Assembly: GCA_035507915.1 (NCBI GenBank)
Contig: DATJNS010000445.1
Span: forward strand, 1 to 12,182
Direction: 5' to 3'
Origin: JACQAI01 sp035507915
GTDB lineage: Bacteria > Pseudomonadota > Alphaproteobacteria > Elsterales > Elsteraceae
Length of the DNA stretch: 12,182 bases
This document shows positions 1-7,208 of this stretch, piece by piece. The notes below the pieces were generated by a model that saw nothing but the letters and a program-made list of their open reading frames with translations, was not told the origin of the DNA and did not search any database. Made by a program: the position numbers and the translations under genes. Each line of letters begins with the position of its first letter. Position 1 is the stretch's first letter.

Positions 1-519
1 GTGTCGATCATCCCGCGCGGCGTGGGCGCGCTCGGCTACACGATCCAGCGCCCGACCGAGGATCGCTTCCTGATGACCCGCGAGGAGCTCGAGAACAAGA
101 TGTGCGTGCTGCTCGGCGGGCGCGCCGCCGAGCATCTCGTGTTCGGGCATTTCTCGACCGGCGCCGCCGACGACCTCGCGAAGGTCACCGACATCGCGCG
201 CAACATGGTGATGCGCTACGGCATGGAGGAGAAGCTCGGCCCGATCGCCTACGAGACCGAGCGGTCGACCTTCCTCGGCGATGGCATGGTGATGCCGATG
301 GGCCGCGAGCGGCGCTACAGCGACGAGACCGCGCACGAGATCGACCAGGCGGTGCAGCGCCTGGTCGAGCACGCGTTCGCGCGAACCGAAGAGATCCTGA
401 AGCGCCAGCGGCCGGTGCTCGAGCGCGGCGCCGCTTCGTTGCTTCAGAAGGAGACGCTCGACGAAGCCGACCTGCGCGCCCTGGTCGGCAGCGCGCCCAC
501 CCCGGTCGCCGCCCAGTAG
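1..519 (+). CDS. ftsH: FtsH, ATP-dependent zinc metalloprotease, C-terminal part (5' end outside window)
   Basis: This is the C-terminal end of the M41 peptidase domain of FtsH, the membrane-anchored AAA+ protease that degrades misassembled membrane proteins and short-lived regulators. The frame is open from base 1, so the gene enters from the left; the GTG at base 1 is an internal valine codon. Visible family signatures are 'SIIPRG', which follows the HExxH zinc site in the family (that site lies outside the window), then 'MTREELENKMCVLLGGRAAEHLVFG' at residues 25-49 and 'STGAADDLAKVTDIARNMV' at 52-70. By alignment with E. coli FtsH (GASND), Asp58 here should be the third zinc ligand. The rest is the helical C-terminal segment ending 'EADLRALVG' plus a short tail. 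The transmembrane and AAA modules are missing only because of the window edge. The stop codon is 6 bases from the convergent DUF1127 stop. Confidence 0.96.
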   Translation: MSIIPRGVGALGYTIQRPTEDRFLMTREELENKMCVLLGGRAAEHLVFGHFSTGAADDLAKVTDIARNMVMRYGMEEKLGPIAYETERSTFLGDGMVMPMGRERRYSDETAHEIDQAVQRLVEHAFARTEEILKRQRPVLERGAASLLQKETLDEADLRALVGSAPTPVAAQ

Positions 520-525
520 CGGCGG

Positions 526-798
526 TTACGCCTTCGGATCGAGCTTGCGGCTGCCGAGGCCGTCGCGGCCGCGCAGGCCGGCGACCACGGCGGGAATATC
601 AGACCGGGACAGCCCGATGTCGGCCAGGTCGCGATCGCCCAGGCTGGTCAGCTCGCGCAGCGCGAGCTCGCGCTTGAGGAAGGCGCGGACCGGGGCGGCC
701 AGCCACTGCCAGAGCGCCTTTCCCGCAGGTGCGAAACCGACCGAACCGGCCGGCCCGCGGCCCGCCCAGGCGCTGCCGTTTTGTGCGAAGTCACTCAT
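526..798 (-). CDS. DUF1127 small protein (copy A)
   Basis: A 90-residue protein whose C-terminal half is a DUF1127 (YjiS-like) domain: 'ALRELTSLGDRDLADIGLSRSDIPAVVAG', with the family hallmark L-x-D-x-x-L-x-D-I-G-L-x-R-x-D-I. Family members are small, often stress- or growth-phase-responsive proteins in alphaproteobacteria. Some short ones affect phosphate and carbon metabolism or RNA turnover; the role of this one is unknown. No signal peptide is seen. Two in-frame ATGs exist, at 807 and 798. I chose 798 ('MSDF') because the AGGAAAGG upstream then sits 9 bases from the start, and because the paralogue at 2721-2990 also begins 'MSDF'. The gene converges on ftsH with no room for a separate terminator. 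Upstream lies a 12-base element shared with the paralogue. Confidence 0.85.
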   Translation of the reverse strand: MSDFAQNGSAWAGRGPAGSVGFAPAGKALWQWLAAPVRAFLKRELALRELTSLGDRDLADIGLSRSDIPAVVAGLRGRDGLGSRKLDPKA

Positions 799-1192
799 GG
801 CCCACATCCTTTCCTGAAAACCTCCCTCGCGGCTATTTGGTTAAAAGGTGAGGCCTATTGACCTGAATTCCAGTGATGATATTGCATCGCATCATTGCAA
901 CTGACGCATACCTGCATTGAGATGAATGCAAAACAGGCAGGCTGCCCATGGCTGCGGCTAAGTCGCCGGACGTATCGCTGCACCCGCTCGCGTGGCACGC
1001 CGCCGCGCGCCCACTGCGCCGATTGGTACGAAACTGGCAAGCACCCTCCACAGCGTCGGGAATCTCCGCCGCGGTGACCACGAAGTAGCCATTACCCCGA
1101 TCCATCGCCGGCGCGGCGACCCGGCAGCGGGCACAAGCCGGTCGCGTGACCGGCCTCGACGGGGCGGGAGAGTGGCGAGCCAGGAGGGCTTG
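799..1192. other. Intergenic region between divergent DUF1127 copy A and NCS1 permease
   Basis: About 390 bases without a convincing gene. The part next to the DUF1127 gene (roughly 808-930) is noticeably more AT-rich than its surroundings and should hold its promoter. It contains TTGCA/TGCAA and ATGAT/ATCAT inverted repeats around 876-900 and the conserved element at 879-890. A TTGACC at 858-863 on the plus strand is a possible -35 for the permease, but no good -10 follows. The stretch 931-1180 is GC-rich with nothing recognisable. The permease ribosome-binding site, AGGAGG, is at 1182-1187, 5 bases before the ATG. The open frame running upstream of 1193 encodes low-complexity Arg-rich sequence and is not taken as coding. 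Confidence 0.6.
879..890 (-). promoter_or_regulatory. Conserved element upstream of DUF1127 copy A (minus: GCGATGCAATAT)
   Basis: The 12 bases GCGATGCAATAT (minus strand) lie 81 bases upstream of the DUF1127 start at 798. The identical 12-mer lies 82 bases upstream of the second DUF1127 gene. Farther upstream both loci carry similar TGCG/GCAAT-rich sequence. An exact match at the same distance from two paralogous genes, in otherwise different spacers, points to a shared regulator site or promoter. I cannot name the factor. Confidence 0.5.
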
Positions 1193-2638
1193 ATGGCCGA
1201 AATCACCTTCGACACGAAGATCGAGCGTGACCTGCAGCAGCGCTATCACCAGCCGAGCGGCGTCGAGCAATTCGGCATCGAGCCGATCCCCGCGGCCAAG
1301 AAGACGGTCAAGTGGTACGACCTCTTCGCCATCATCCTGAACTTCCTCGTCAACCCGGCGACGATCCTGCGCGGCGGTCTGGGGGTGGCGGCCGGTCTGT
1401 CGTTCAAGGCCTCACTGACCGCGGAGTGCTGCGGCATCGTCTTCGCCGCGTGCATGTACGTCGTCATGGCGACCGTCGGGGTCGATTACGGCATTCCCGG
1501 CCAGGTGGCGACCCGCGCGGTCTATGGCCTGCGCGGCTCGAAGCTGATCCCGTCGCTCCTGCGCTCGATCGCGTCGGTCTACTGGTTCGCGTTCCAGACG
1601 GTGATCGGCGCGACCGCGATCGTCGCCGTGCTCCACAACCTGACCAGCCTGTCCTTCTCGCTGATCTGGGTCAGTCTCGCATTCGGCATCCTGCAAGCCT
1701 TCGTCGCCGTGGTCGGCTACGGCTCGCTGAAGGTGCTGTCGCGCATCGCCATGCCGGTGAAGCTGCTGATCTTCGCCTATCTGTTCGTGCTGCTCGCCAA
1801 CCACGACGATCCGAACTTCGCGCCGAGCGCGGTGCTGTCGTTCGCCGGCAAGAGCGGCTGGAACTGGCTGATCTTCGTCGCCTGGTTCAACGCCGCGGCG
1901 GCCGGCTGGCTGACCATGATCACCGATTCCGCCGACTTCTGCCGCTATTCGCGCACCCGCGTCGACATGTGGGTCGGCACCGTGTCGGCGGCCGCGGTCG
2001 GCACGTTCCTCGGCGGCGCGTTGGGCGCCTACGCCGCGGCCGGCGTCCTCGGCAAGGCCGGCAATCCGTTCGTCATCATCGCCGGCGTCGACCCCGGCTG
2101 GGTGACCTCGGCCATGATGCTGATCTTCGTCGCGCTCGACAACTGGACGATCAACGTCCTCAACCTCTACACGGGCGGCCTGTCGATCTCGAACATCTTC
2201 GAGCGCCTCGGCCGGTTCTGGACCACGCTGATCGCCAGCGTCGCGGGCTGCGCCCTGTCGGCGGTGCCCGACGTGCTGAACAGCTATCTCAGCTACGCCT
2301 CGATGCTCGGCAACGTCTTCTCGCCGATCGCCGGCATCCTCGTGTTCGATTACGTGGTGCTCAAGCGCACGCGCCTCGACGTGCCGTCGCTGTTCCGGCT
2401 CAACGGCCGCTACCGCTACTGGAACGGCTTCAATCTCGTCGCCGTCGCGTGGACCGTGTTGGGCTTCCTCTTCTACATGTTCGCGATGCCGACGGGCTGG
2501 ATTCCCACGCTGACGACCGTCTTCGTCACCGGCATCGGCTACACGGTGACGGCGCTCGTGATCGCCCGCATCTCGCGTACGATGGCGCTGGGCAGCGCGC
2601 CGGCGGATGCCGTGCCGCTCGGCGCGCCGGCGGAATAA
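1193..2638 (+). CDS. NCS1-family nucleobase:cation symporter (cytosine/purine permease-like)
   Basis: A 481-residue polytopic inner-membrane protein of the nucleobase-cation-symport-1 family (CodB, Mhp1 and FurA/Fcy relatives), which take up cytosine, purines, allantoin or hydantoins with H+ or Na+. About 12 membrane segments are visible from residue 43 on, after a hydrophilic N-terminus. Family marks are 'NPATILRGG' (54-62, TM1), 'GIPGQVATRAVYGLRGS' (100-116), 'YWFAFQ' (130-135), 'SADFCRYSRTR' (246-256), 'NVLNLYTGGLSISNI' (321-335) and 'GRYRYWNGFN' (405-414). Trp131 and Gln135 match by pattern the substrate-stacking Trp and the Gln four residues later in Mhp1. The NLYTGGLSISN stretch is close to CodB. 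The start at 1193 is set by AGGAGG 5 bases upstream; the frame stays open 67 codons farther, but that part is not membrane-like. There is no deaminase or hydantoinase neighbour to fix the substrate. Confidence 0.88.
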   Translation: MAEITFDTKIERDLQQRYHQPSGVEQFGIEPIPAAKKTVKWYDLFAIILNFLVNPATILRGGLGVAAGLSFKASLTAECCGIVFAACMYVVMATVGVDYGIPGQVATRAVYGLRGSKLIPSLLRSIASVYWFAFQTVIGATAIVAVLHNLTSLSFSLIWVSLAFGILQAFVAVVGYGSLKVLSRIAMPVKLLIFAYLFVLLANHDDPNFAPSAVLSFAGKSGWNWLIFVAWFNAAAAGWLTMITDSADFCRYSRTRVDMWVGTVSAAAVGTFLGGALGAYAAAGVLGKAGNPFVIIAGVDPGWVTSAMMLIFVALDNWTINVLNLYTGGLSISNIFERLGRFWTTLIASVAGCALSAVPDVLNSYLSYASMLGNVFSPIAGILVFDYVVLKRTRLDVPSLFRLNGRYRYWNGFNLVAVAWTVLGFLFYMFAMPTGWIPTLTTVFVTGIGYTVTALVIARISRTMALGSAPADAVPLGAPAE

Positions 2639-2669
2639 CACCGCGGCCCGAAACGAAATCCGAAACGAA

Positions 2670-2694
2670 AACGGCGGCCCCAAGGGCCGCCGTT
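2670..2694 (-). terminator. Perfect hairpin terminator between convergent permease and DUF1127 copy B
   Basis: An 11-base stem (AACGGCGGCCC ... GGGCCGCCGTT) with a 3-base loop (CAA) and no mismatch. Read on the minus strand it is followed by TTTTCGTTTC, a reasonable U-tract, 26 bases past the DUF1127 stop. On the plus strand, 31 bases after the permease stop, the tail TTCGTGGG is poor. It is therefore best suited to the minus-strand gene but may act on both. Confidence 0.75.
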
Positions 2695-2720
2695 CGTGGG
2701 GAGTGGGATCGGCCTCGCCG

Positions 2721-2990
2721 TCAGACGATGTCGAACAGGTCGCCGGCCTTGCCGTGCGGCAAGGTGCCCTGCGGACGCCGGATGCCGTTCGCGACCGCGT
2801 ACACCTCGGAGCGGTTCAGGCCGATGTCGGCCAGCATGCGGTCGTCGAGGTCGCTCAGCTCGCGATAAATCGCCTGGCGCTGCAGGTAGCCGCGCACCGG
2901 GCTCGTGATCGCCTGCCAGGTCTGCCGGGCCGTCCGGGCCAGGCTGGGGGTGGCGCGCAACGCGCCGTGATTGGCCGTAAAGTCGCTCAT
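2721..2990 (-). CDS. DUF1127 small protein (copy B)
   Basis: An 89-residue DUF1127 protein. Its core 'PVRGYLQRQAIYRELSDLDDRMLADIGLNRSEVYAVANGIRRP' (about residues 31-73) carries the family pattern, and the DIGLNRSE loop is intact. It is a paralogue of the protein at 526-798: both begin MSDF, both have a W...PVR.(Y/F)L.R segment, and both end the domain with AV..G. The start at 2990 gives a protein beginning exactly at the shared MSDF, with AAAGGGA about 10 bases upstream on the minus strand. It is transcribed alone: a hairpin terminator follows, and a 160-base spacer precedes it that contains the same 12-base element as copy A. Function unknown; a regulatory or stress-related role is inferred from the family. 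Confidence 0.87.
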   Translation of the reverse strand: MSDFTANHGALRATPSLARTARQTWQAITSPVRGYLQRQAIYRELSDLDDRMLADIGLNRSEVYAVANGIRRPQGTLPHGKAGDLFDIV

Positions 2991-3071
2991 GCTCGCAAAT
3001 CCCTTTCAAATCCGTCCTGTCTCAAACGGATGAACAAGAGATAAGCCGGTCCGCCGCAGCCGCGAGCGGTC

Positions 3072-3083
3072 ATATTGCATCGC
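3072..3083 (-). promoter_or_regulatory. Conserved element upstream of DUF1127 copy B (minus: GCGATGCAATAT)
   Basis: Exact copy of the 12-mer found upstream of DUF1127 copy A, here 82 bases before the start at 2990. Preceding minus-strand sequence (GCATTGCG, GCGTGCG) resembles that of the other locus (TTGCAATG, TGCGTCAG). Probably a shared promoter or operator for the two paralogues; factor unknown. Confidence 0.5.
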
Positions 3084-3151
3084 CGCAATGCGACGCACGC
3101 ATGGATGAACCGGGAAGTATGCGTTAACCCAAACCGCCCCGGGACTGCCCG

Positions 3152-3334
3152 TCAGCCCGCCGCGGCGGCAGCGGCCCGCCGGCGCTTGGCCCTCGGCTTC
3201 GCGGTCACCTGGTCCGCGCGCCGGTCGAAGCGCTCCGCCAGATTGAGGAGCAGGCGCAAGATCTCCGGGTCCCGGGTCGTTGTGGCGAGCCGCCGGCATT
3301 CTAGAGCTTGTTCGCGGTAGGCGTTCGCGCGCAT
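3152..3334 (-). CDS. Small helical hypothetical protein ('YREQALECRRLA' type)
   Basis: A 60-residue protein, 'MRANAYREQALECRRLA...', with 'DPEILRLLLNLAERFDRRADQ' in the middle (residues 21-41) and a basic, alanine-rich tail. I recognise the pattern (A.YR..A..CR.LA....DPE....LL.LA...D..A) as a widespread family of short, uncharacterised alphaproteobacterial proteins predicted to form two helices; I know of no assigned function. The ATG at 3334 is chosen because family members begin just before the YR motif. The frame stays open to 3466, but the added residues look non-coding. No good Shine-Dalgarno is seen at the usual distance, so the start is the weak point. A plausible sigma-70 type promoter lies about 35 bases upstream. 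Confidence 0.65.
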   Translation of the reverse strand: MRANAYREQALECRRLATTTRDPEILRLLLNLAERFDRRADQVTAKPRAKRRRAAAAAAG

Positions 3335-3368
3335 GGCAAGGAAATACGGGGCAATGGTCCTTATTTGG

Positions 3369-3396
3369 ATTCTATCATTAACCTTACAGAAACCAA
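3369..3396 (-). promoter_or_regulatory. Putative sigma-70-like promoter for the 3152-3334 gene
   Basis: On the minus strand TTGGTT (-35, bases 3396-3391) and TAGAAT (-10, bases 3374-3369) are separated by 16 bases within an AT-rich patch that stands out from the GC-rich surroundings. Transcription would begin near 3362, leaving a leader of about 28 bases. The -10 matches the consensus at 5 of 6 positions; the -35 is weaker. Confidence 0.45.
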
Positions 3397-3497
3397 ACCG
3401 GCTAATTCCGGACCCTGGGGACGCTAGGCCTTGAGATTGGCGCTTCATATTGGCTGTCCGGCGCACCGGCCTGGAAGGCGCGTGCCTGCGACTCGCC

Positions 3498-4388
3498 CTA
3501 GCCCTTGACGCCGCCCCGCGTCAGGCCGGCGGCCATGTAGCGCCGCAGCCCGTAGAAGATGACGATCGGCGGCAACGCATAGACGATGGCGACCGCCATC
3601 ATGTAGTTCCACGGCGCCTCGTCGCTGTCGAAGAACTGCTCGATCGCGACCGCCACCGTCATGCTGCGCGTCGAGGACAGCAGCAGCCACTGGTAGAGGT
3701 ACTCGCCCCAGGCGAGCAGCAGCGCGTAGGTGCCGACCGCCGCCAGCGCCGGCGCCATCAAGGGCAGGTAGATGCGCCAATAGATCTGGACGGGGGACGC
3801 GCCGTCGACGCGCGCCGCCTCGTCGAGCTCGACCGGGATCAGGCGACCGTATTGCTGAAGGATCAGGATGGCGAACGGCGTCGCGAACGCGACCTCGGCG
3901 GCGACCACGGCGATGAGATTGTCGGTCAGGCCATAGCTGTGGATGATCCGATGGAACGGGATCACGACGAAGGAGGCCGGGATCACGTAGGTCAGCAGCG
4001 CCGCGTCGGTCAGCAACCAGCCTTTGCGCAGCCGCGTGCGGCCGACCGCGAAGCTGGCGAGCGACCCGATCAGCACGGTCAGCGCCATGGTCGCCAGACC
4101 GATGTAGAGGCTGTTGGCGAACTGGTGCCAGAAATGCTCGAGGTACCAGTAGTCCTCGGTCCAGATCGCCTTGAAGCTCTCGAACGAGGGCTCGGGCGGC
4201 CAGATGATGCCGGCGTACTCGGTGTCGCCCTCGGCGTCGAGCGCGATCAGCAGCATGTTGTAGACCGGCAGCAGCGACCAGATCACCAGCACCGCGCCGA
4301 GCAGCACCGAAGCGGCCTCGACGAACGCTTGCCGCAGCCGGTAGTGCGGCCGGCGCGGCCGCCGGCCGGGGGCGAGCGCGACGCTCAC
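3498..4388 (-). CDS. Carbohydrate-type ABC transporter permease, MalG-like (pair 2)
   Basis: A 296-residue inner-membrane permease of the MalG/UgpE type, the last gene of the operon. About six membrane segments are visible, starting near residue 25. The cytoplasmic EAA loop that docks the ATPase is intact at 190-209: 'EAARVDGASPVQIYWRIYLP'. The C-terminus 'GLTRGGVKG' is typical of sugar permeases. The start is GTG at 4388, overlapping the upstream stop by 4 bases (GTGA), which implies translational coupling with the MalF-like gene; no strong Shine-Dalgarno is seen. By hand alignment, 84 of its last 110 residues are identical to the MalG-like protein of pair 1 (5361-6284) with no gaps, so the two are recent paralogues. 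Longer readings of this frame run through the upstream gene and are not real. Substrate unknown; a sugar or sugar derivative is likely. Confidence 0.9.
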   Translation of the reverse strand: MSVALAPGRRPRRPHYRLRQAFVEAASVLLGAVLVIWSLLPVYNMLLIALDAEGDTEYAGIIWPPEPSFESFKAIWTEDYWYLEHFWHQFANSLYIGLATMALTVLIGSLASFAVGRTRLRKGWLLTDAALLTYVIPASFVVIPFHRIIHSYGLTDNLIAVVAAEVAFATPFAILILQQYGRLIPVELDEAARVDGASPVQIYWRIYLPLMAPALAAVGTYALLLAWGEYLYQWLLLSSTRSMTVAVAIEQFFDSDEAPWNYMMAVAIVYALPPIVIFYGLRRYMAAGLTRGGVKG

Positions 4389-5302
4389 AGCTGCACCCCG
4401 CGCGTCTGGATCCGGCGCATCAGGACGATCACGATCGGGATCAGGACCGGCAGCGCCGACAGCGCCGCCGCCACGCCGAGCGACGGCCGGGCGACGTCGA
4501 AGGCGTAGCGCACGCCGATGATCGACAGCACCTCGCTCGAGCGCGACGGCGCGCCGCCGGAAACGTAGTAGACGGTGGTGAAGTCGCCGAGCGTCCAGAT
4601 CGTCGAAAGCAGGGTGCAGACGAGATAGACGTTGGCGAGCAGCGGGAAGGTGACGTGCAGGAACCGACGCATCCCCGTGGCGCCGTCGATGTCGGCGGCT
4701 TCGAGCAGCTCCTGCGGGATCGCCATGCGGGCGGCGATCAGGATGACGGTCCAGAACGGCAGCCACTTCCAGAGGTAGGCGGCGATGTTGCAGCCGAGCG
4801 CGAGCCAGCGGTGGTTGAACCAGATCGGCCCGCCGACGCCGAACAGCGTCTCGAGCAGGCCGTCGAGCAGGCCGCGCTCGCCGATCAGCATCCAATGGAT
4901 CGACAGGAAGGCCGGGATCGCCGGCAGCGCCCACGGCAGGATGAAGATCGCCAACACGGCCTTGATCCAGCGTCGCCGGCGCATGAAGAAGCCGGACAGC
5001 AGCAAGGCCAGGAACAGCTTGAGATTGACGCCGATCCCGACGAACAACGCGGTGTTGACCACGGTCTGCAGATAGCGGGGATCCTGCGCCAGCTCGGCGT
5101 AGAGCGACGGCGAGCGGCCCATCCACAGCCCATAGCCGATCGGATAGAGCACGAAGGCGAGAAATACGGCGACGTAGGGCGCGATGAACGCAAGCGCCCA
5201 GGCGAGCTCGACGCCATGCACCGGAGCGCGCCAGCGCGGTCGACGCGGCCGATCGGCCGCGTCGGGGCGGCCGAGGGCGAGCGTCTGCTGCATGAAACTC
5301 AT
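4385..5302 (-). CDS. Carbohydrate-type ABC transporter permease, MalF-like (pair 2)
   Basis: A 305-residue inner-membrane permease of the MalF/UgpA type with about six membrane segments, the first near residues 33-60. The EAA loop is at 201-220: 'EAADIDGATGMRRFLHVTFP'. It is the same length as the MalF-like protein of pair 1, and its EAA loop starts at the same residue number. Shared blocks include 'LSGFFMRR', 'ALPAIPAF.SIHWML', 'WKW.PFWTVIL.A.RMAIPQ' and 'YLVCTLLSTI.TLGDF'. The start at 5302 has AGGGG about 5 bases upstream; a second ATG at 5293 is possible. A 58-base gap, with a small inverted repeat, separates it from the MalG-like gene of pair 1, so this is the seam between the duplicated units. 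It should form a heterodimer with the coupled MalG-like protein at 3498-4388. Confidence 0.9.
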   Translation of the reverse strand: MSFMQQTLALGRPDAADRPRRPRWRAPVHGVELAWALAFIAPYVAVFLAFVLYPIGYGLWMGRSPSLYAELAQDPRYLQTVVNTALFVGIGVNLKLFLALLLSGFFMRRRRWIKAVLAIFILPWALPAIPAFLSIHWMLIGERGLLDGLLETLFGVGGPIWFNHRWLALGCNIAAYLWKWLPFWTVILIAARMAIPQELLEAADIDGATGMRRFLHVTFPLLANVYLVCTLLSTIWTLGDFTTVYYVSGGAPSRSSEVLSIIGVRYAFDVARPSLGVAAALSALPVLIPIVIVLMRRIQTRGVQL

Positions 5303-5333
5303 GCCCGCCCCTTCAACGCCGCCAGATCAACTC

Positions 5334-5350
5334 GCCCGATGGCGTCGGGC
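5334..5350 (-). repeat. Small inverted repeat at the seam between permease pairs
   Basis: GCCCGA and TCGGGC form a perfect 6-base stem around a 5-base loop, in the 58-base gap between the two permease pairs. An overlapping CGGGC-T-GCCCG palindrome lies just beside it. There is no T-run, so it is unlikely to be a full terminator. It could be an mRNA-stabilising or attenuating hairpin that sets expression of pair 2 relative to pair 1. Confidence 0.35.
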
Positions 5351-5360
5351 AGCCCGGCGG

Positions 5361-6284
5361 TCAGCCCTTGACGCCGCCCATGGTGAGGCCGGCCGACATG
5401 CGGCGACGGAACGCGTAGTAGATCGCGACCGGCGGGATCGCATAGACGATCGCGGTCGCCATCATGTAGTTCCACGGCGCCTCGTCGCTGTTGAGGAATT
5501 GCGCCAGCGCCACCGGCACGCTCATGCTCTCCTTCGAGGACAGCAGCAGGAACTGGTAGAGATACTCGTTCCACGCCAGCAACAGCGCATAGGTGCCGAC
5601 CGCGACCAGCGCCGGCGCCATCAGGGGCAGGTAGATCTTGTAATAGACCTGGAAGGGCGAGGCGCCGTCGATGCGCGCCGCCTCGTCGAGCTCGATCGGG
5701 ATGCTGACGCCGTACTGCGAGAAGATGAAGATCGCGTAGGGCGTGGCGAAGGTGACCTCGGCGGCGATGACCGACCACAGATTGTTGGTCAGGCCGTAGA
5801 TCTGCATGATCCGATAGAACGGGATCGCCAGGAACGAGGCTGGGATCACGTAGGTGAGCAGCGCGGCGTTGCTGAGCAGCCAGCCGTAGCGGATGCGCAT
5901 GCGGCCGATCGCGAAGCTCGCCATCGAGCCGATGAACAGCGTGAAGAACACCGTCGCGACGCCGATGTACACGCTGTTGCCGAACTGATGCCAGAAATAC
6001 TCGAGGTACCAGTAGCCCTGAGTGATGACGACCCAGAAGCTCATGGCCGACGGATCGGTCGGCCAGATCGTGCTGGTGAACACGTCGCCCTTCGACTCCA
6101 GCGCCACCATGAAGATGTTGTAGATCGGCACCAGCGTCCAGATCAGCAGCACGGCCGCGACAGCGACCGCCCCTGCCTCGCCCCACCGGCGATGCTGGCG
6201 GGCGCGGCGACCGCGCGCGGCCGCCGCGCTCTCGGCGACGGCGGGAGCGCGCGCGGCGGCCTCGCCGTGGACGACCGCGGTCAA
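5361..6284 (-). CDS. Carbohydrate-type ABC transporter permease, MalG-like (pair 1)
   Basis: A 307-residue MalG/UgpE-type permease. A charged, Ala/Arg-rich cytoplasmic N-terminus of about 37 residues precedes the first membrane segment (about 38-60); some six segments follow in all. The EAA loop is 201-220: 'EAARIDGASPFQVYYKIYLP'. The C-terminus 'GLTMGGVKG' matches pair 2. I place the start at a TTG (6284) that overlaps the upstream stop by 4 bases (TTGA). It has GAGG 7 bases upstream on the minus strand, and no ATG or GTG occurs in frame before the first membrane helix. The same 4-base F/G overlap exists in pair 2 with GTG. The partner is the MalF-like protein at 6281-7198. A longer open frame through the upstream gene is an out-of-frame reading. 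Confidence 0.9.
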   Translation of the reverse strand: MTAVVHGEAAARAPAVAESAAAARGRRARQHRRWGEAGAVAVAAVLLIWTLVPIYNIFMVALESKGDVFTSTIWPTDPSAMSFWVVITQGYWYLEYFWHQFGNSVYIGVATVFFTLFIGSMASFAIGRMRIRYGWLLSNAALLTYVIPASFLAIPFYRIMQIYGLTNNLWSVIAAEVTFATPYAIFIFSQYGVSIPIELDEAARIDGASPFQVYYKIYLPLMAPALVAVGTYALLLAWNEYLYQFLLLSSKESMSVPVALAQFLNSDEAPWNYMMATAIVYAIPPVAIYYAFRRRMSAGLTMGGVKG

Positions 6285-7198
6285 AGGGTGACCTCGGTCG
6301 TGCGCAGCTTGCGCATCAGAATCAGGACGAGCGGGATCATCAGCGGCAACGCCGTCAGAACCGCCGCCACGCCCAGATCGGGCCGCGCGACCTCGAAGGC
6401 GTCGCGGATGCCGAGCGTCGCCAGCACGTGGGTCGACAGCGCCGGACCGCCGCCCGAGACGAAGTACACCGAGTTGAAGTCGCCCAGGGTGAAGATCGTC
6501 GAGAGCAGCGTGCAGACCAGATAGAGATTGGCGAGCAGCGGGAAGGTGACGTGCGTGAAGCGGCGGAGTCCTGTCGCGCCGTCGACCTCGGCCGCCTCGT
6601 AGAGATCCTGCGGGATCGCCATCCGGCCGGCCAACAGGATCACGGTCCAGAACGGCATCCACTTCCAGATGTGCGAGCAGATCACCGCGCCGAGCGCGAG
6701 CCACCGCGAGGTGTCGAGCCAGCCCGGGCCGTCGATGCCGAACACGTTCCACAGGAAGTTGTTGAACAGGCCCCACTGGCCGTTGAGCATCCAGTGAATC
6801 GAGATGAAGGCCGGCAGTGCCGGCACCGCCCACGGCAGCACGAAGACCAGCAACAGGCCCTTGGTCCACCAGCTGCGCCGCATGAAGAAGCCCGACAGCA
6901 TGAGCGCGCCGAACATCTTCAGGTTCACCGCGATGCCGACATAGAGGATCGTGTTGACCACGGTGCGCTGGTAGATCGGATCGGCGAACAGCTCCCGGTA
7001 GAGACCCGGATTCGACCCGAGCCAGGCGCCGAAGACGACCGGATAGGCGACGAAGGCGAGGAAGAGCCCGATGTAGGGGACGGTGAAGGCCACCGCCCAG
7101 GTGAATTCCGAGCCGTGCAGGCCACCCCGCCACAACCGCCGCGACGTCCGGTGCCTGAGGAGCGCGCTACCGGTGTCGATGACCTGCGTGTTCGCCAT
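6281..7198 (-). CDS. Carbohydrate-type ABC transporter permease, MalF-like (pair 1)
   Basis: A 305-residue MalF/UgpA-type permease directly after the binding-protein gene (10-base gap). It has about six membrane segments; the first covers roughly residues 34-58. The EAA loop at 201-220 reads 'EAAEVDGATGLRRFTHVTFP', with the conserved Glu, Ala and Gly that contact the ATPase. The start at 7198 is supported by GAGGAG 6 bases upstream. Its stop overlaps the TTG of the MalG-like gene. It is a paralogue of the protein at 4385-5302, with the same length and the same spacing of motifs. Proximity suggests this pair is the primary partner of the binding protein. Confidence 0.92.
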   Translation of the reverse strand: MANTQVIDTGSALLRHRTSRRLWRGGLHGSEFTWAVAFTVPYIGLFLAFVAYPVVFGAWLGSNPGLYRELFADPIYQRTVVNTILYVGIAVNLKMFGALMLSGFFMRRSWWTKGLLLVFVLPWAVPALPAFISIHWMLNGQWGLFNNFLWNVFGIDGPGWLDTSRWLALGAVICSHIWKWMPFWTVILLAGRMAIPQDLYEAAEVDGATGLRRFTHVTFPLLANLYLVCTLLSTIFTLGDFNSVYFVSGGGPALSTHVLATLGIRDAFEVARPDLGVAAVLTALPLMIPLVLILMRKLRTTEVTL

Positions 7199-7208
7199 GG
7201 GGGGCTCC

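Noticed and set aside
992..1192. N-terminal extension of the NCS1 permease (67 further in-frame codons)
   Set aside because: The added residues are Arg/Pro-rich and non-membrane, and the ATG at 1193 has AGGAGG at the right distance and gives the usual family length.
1312..2868. Long open frames on both strands over the permease gene (1312-2868 plus, 1412-2683 minus)
   Set aside because: They are Arg/Ala/Asp/His-rich translations in alternative frames of a high-GC gene, with no domain pattern; the NCS1 motifs fix the real frame.
3006..3299. Minus-strand open frame of 97 codons between the DUF1127 gene and the small helical gene
   Set aside because: Low-complexity Pro/Arg/Gly composition, no family resemblance, and it overlaps the better supported gene at 3152-3334 and the conserved upstream element.
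3440..3497. Terminator at the end of the ABC operon
   Set aside because: I looked for a stem followed by a T-run after the last permease stop and found only a short CCGG-type stem with no T-tract.
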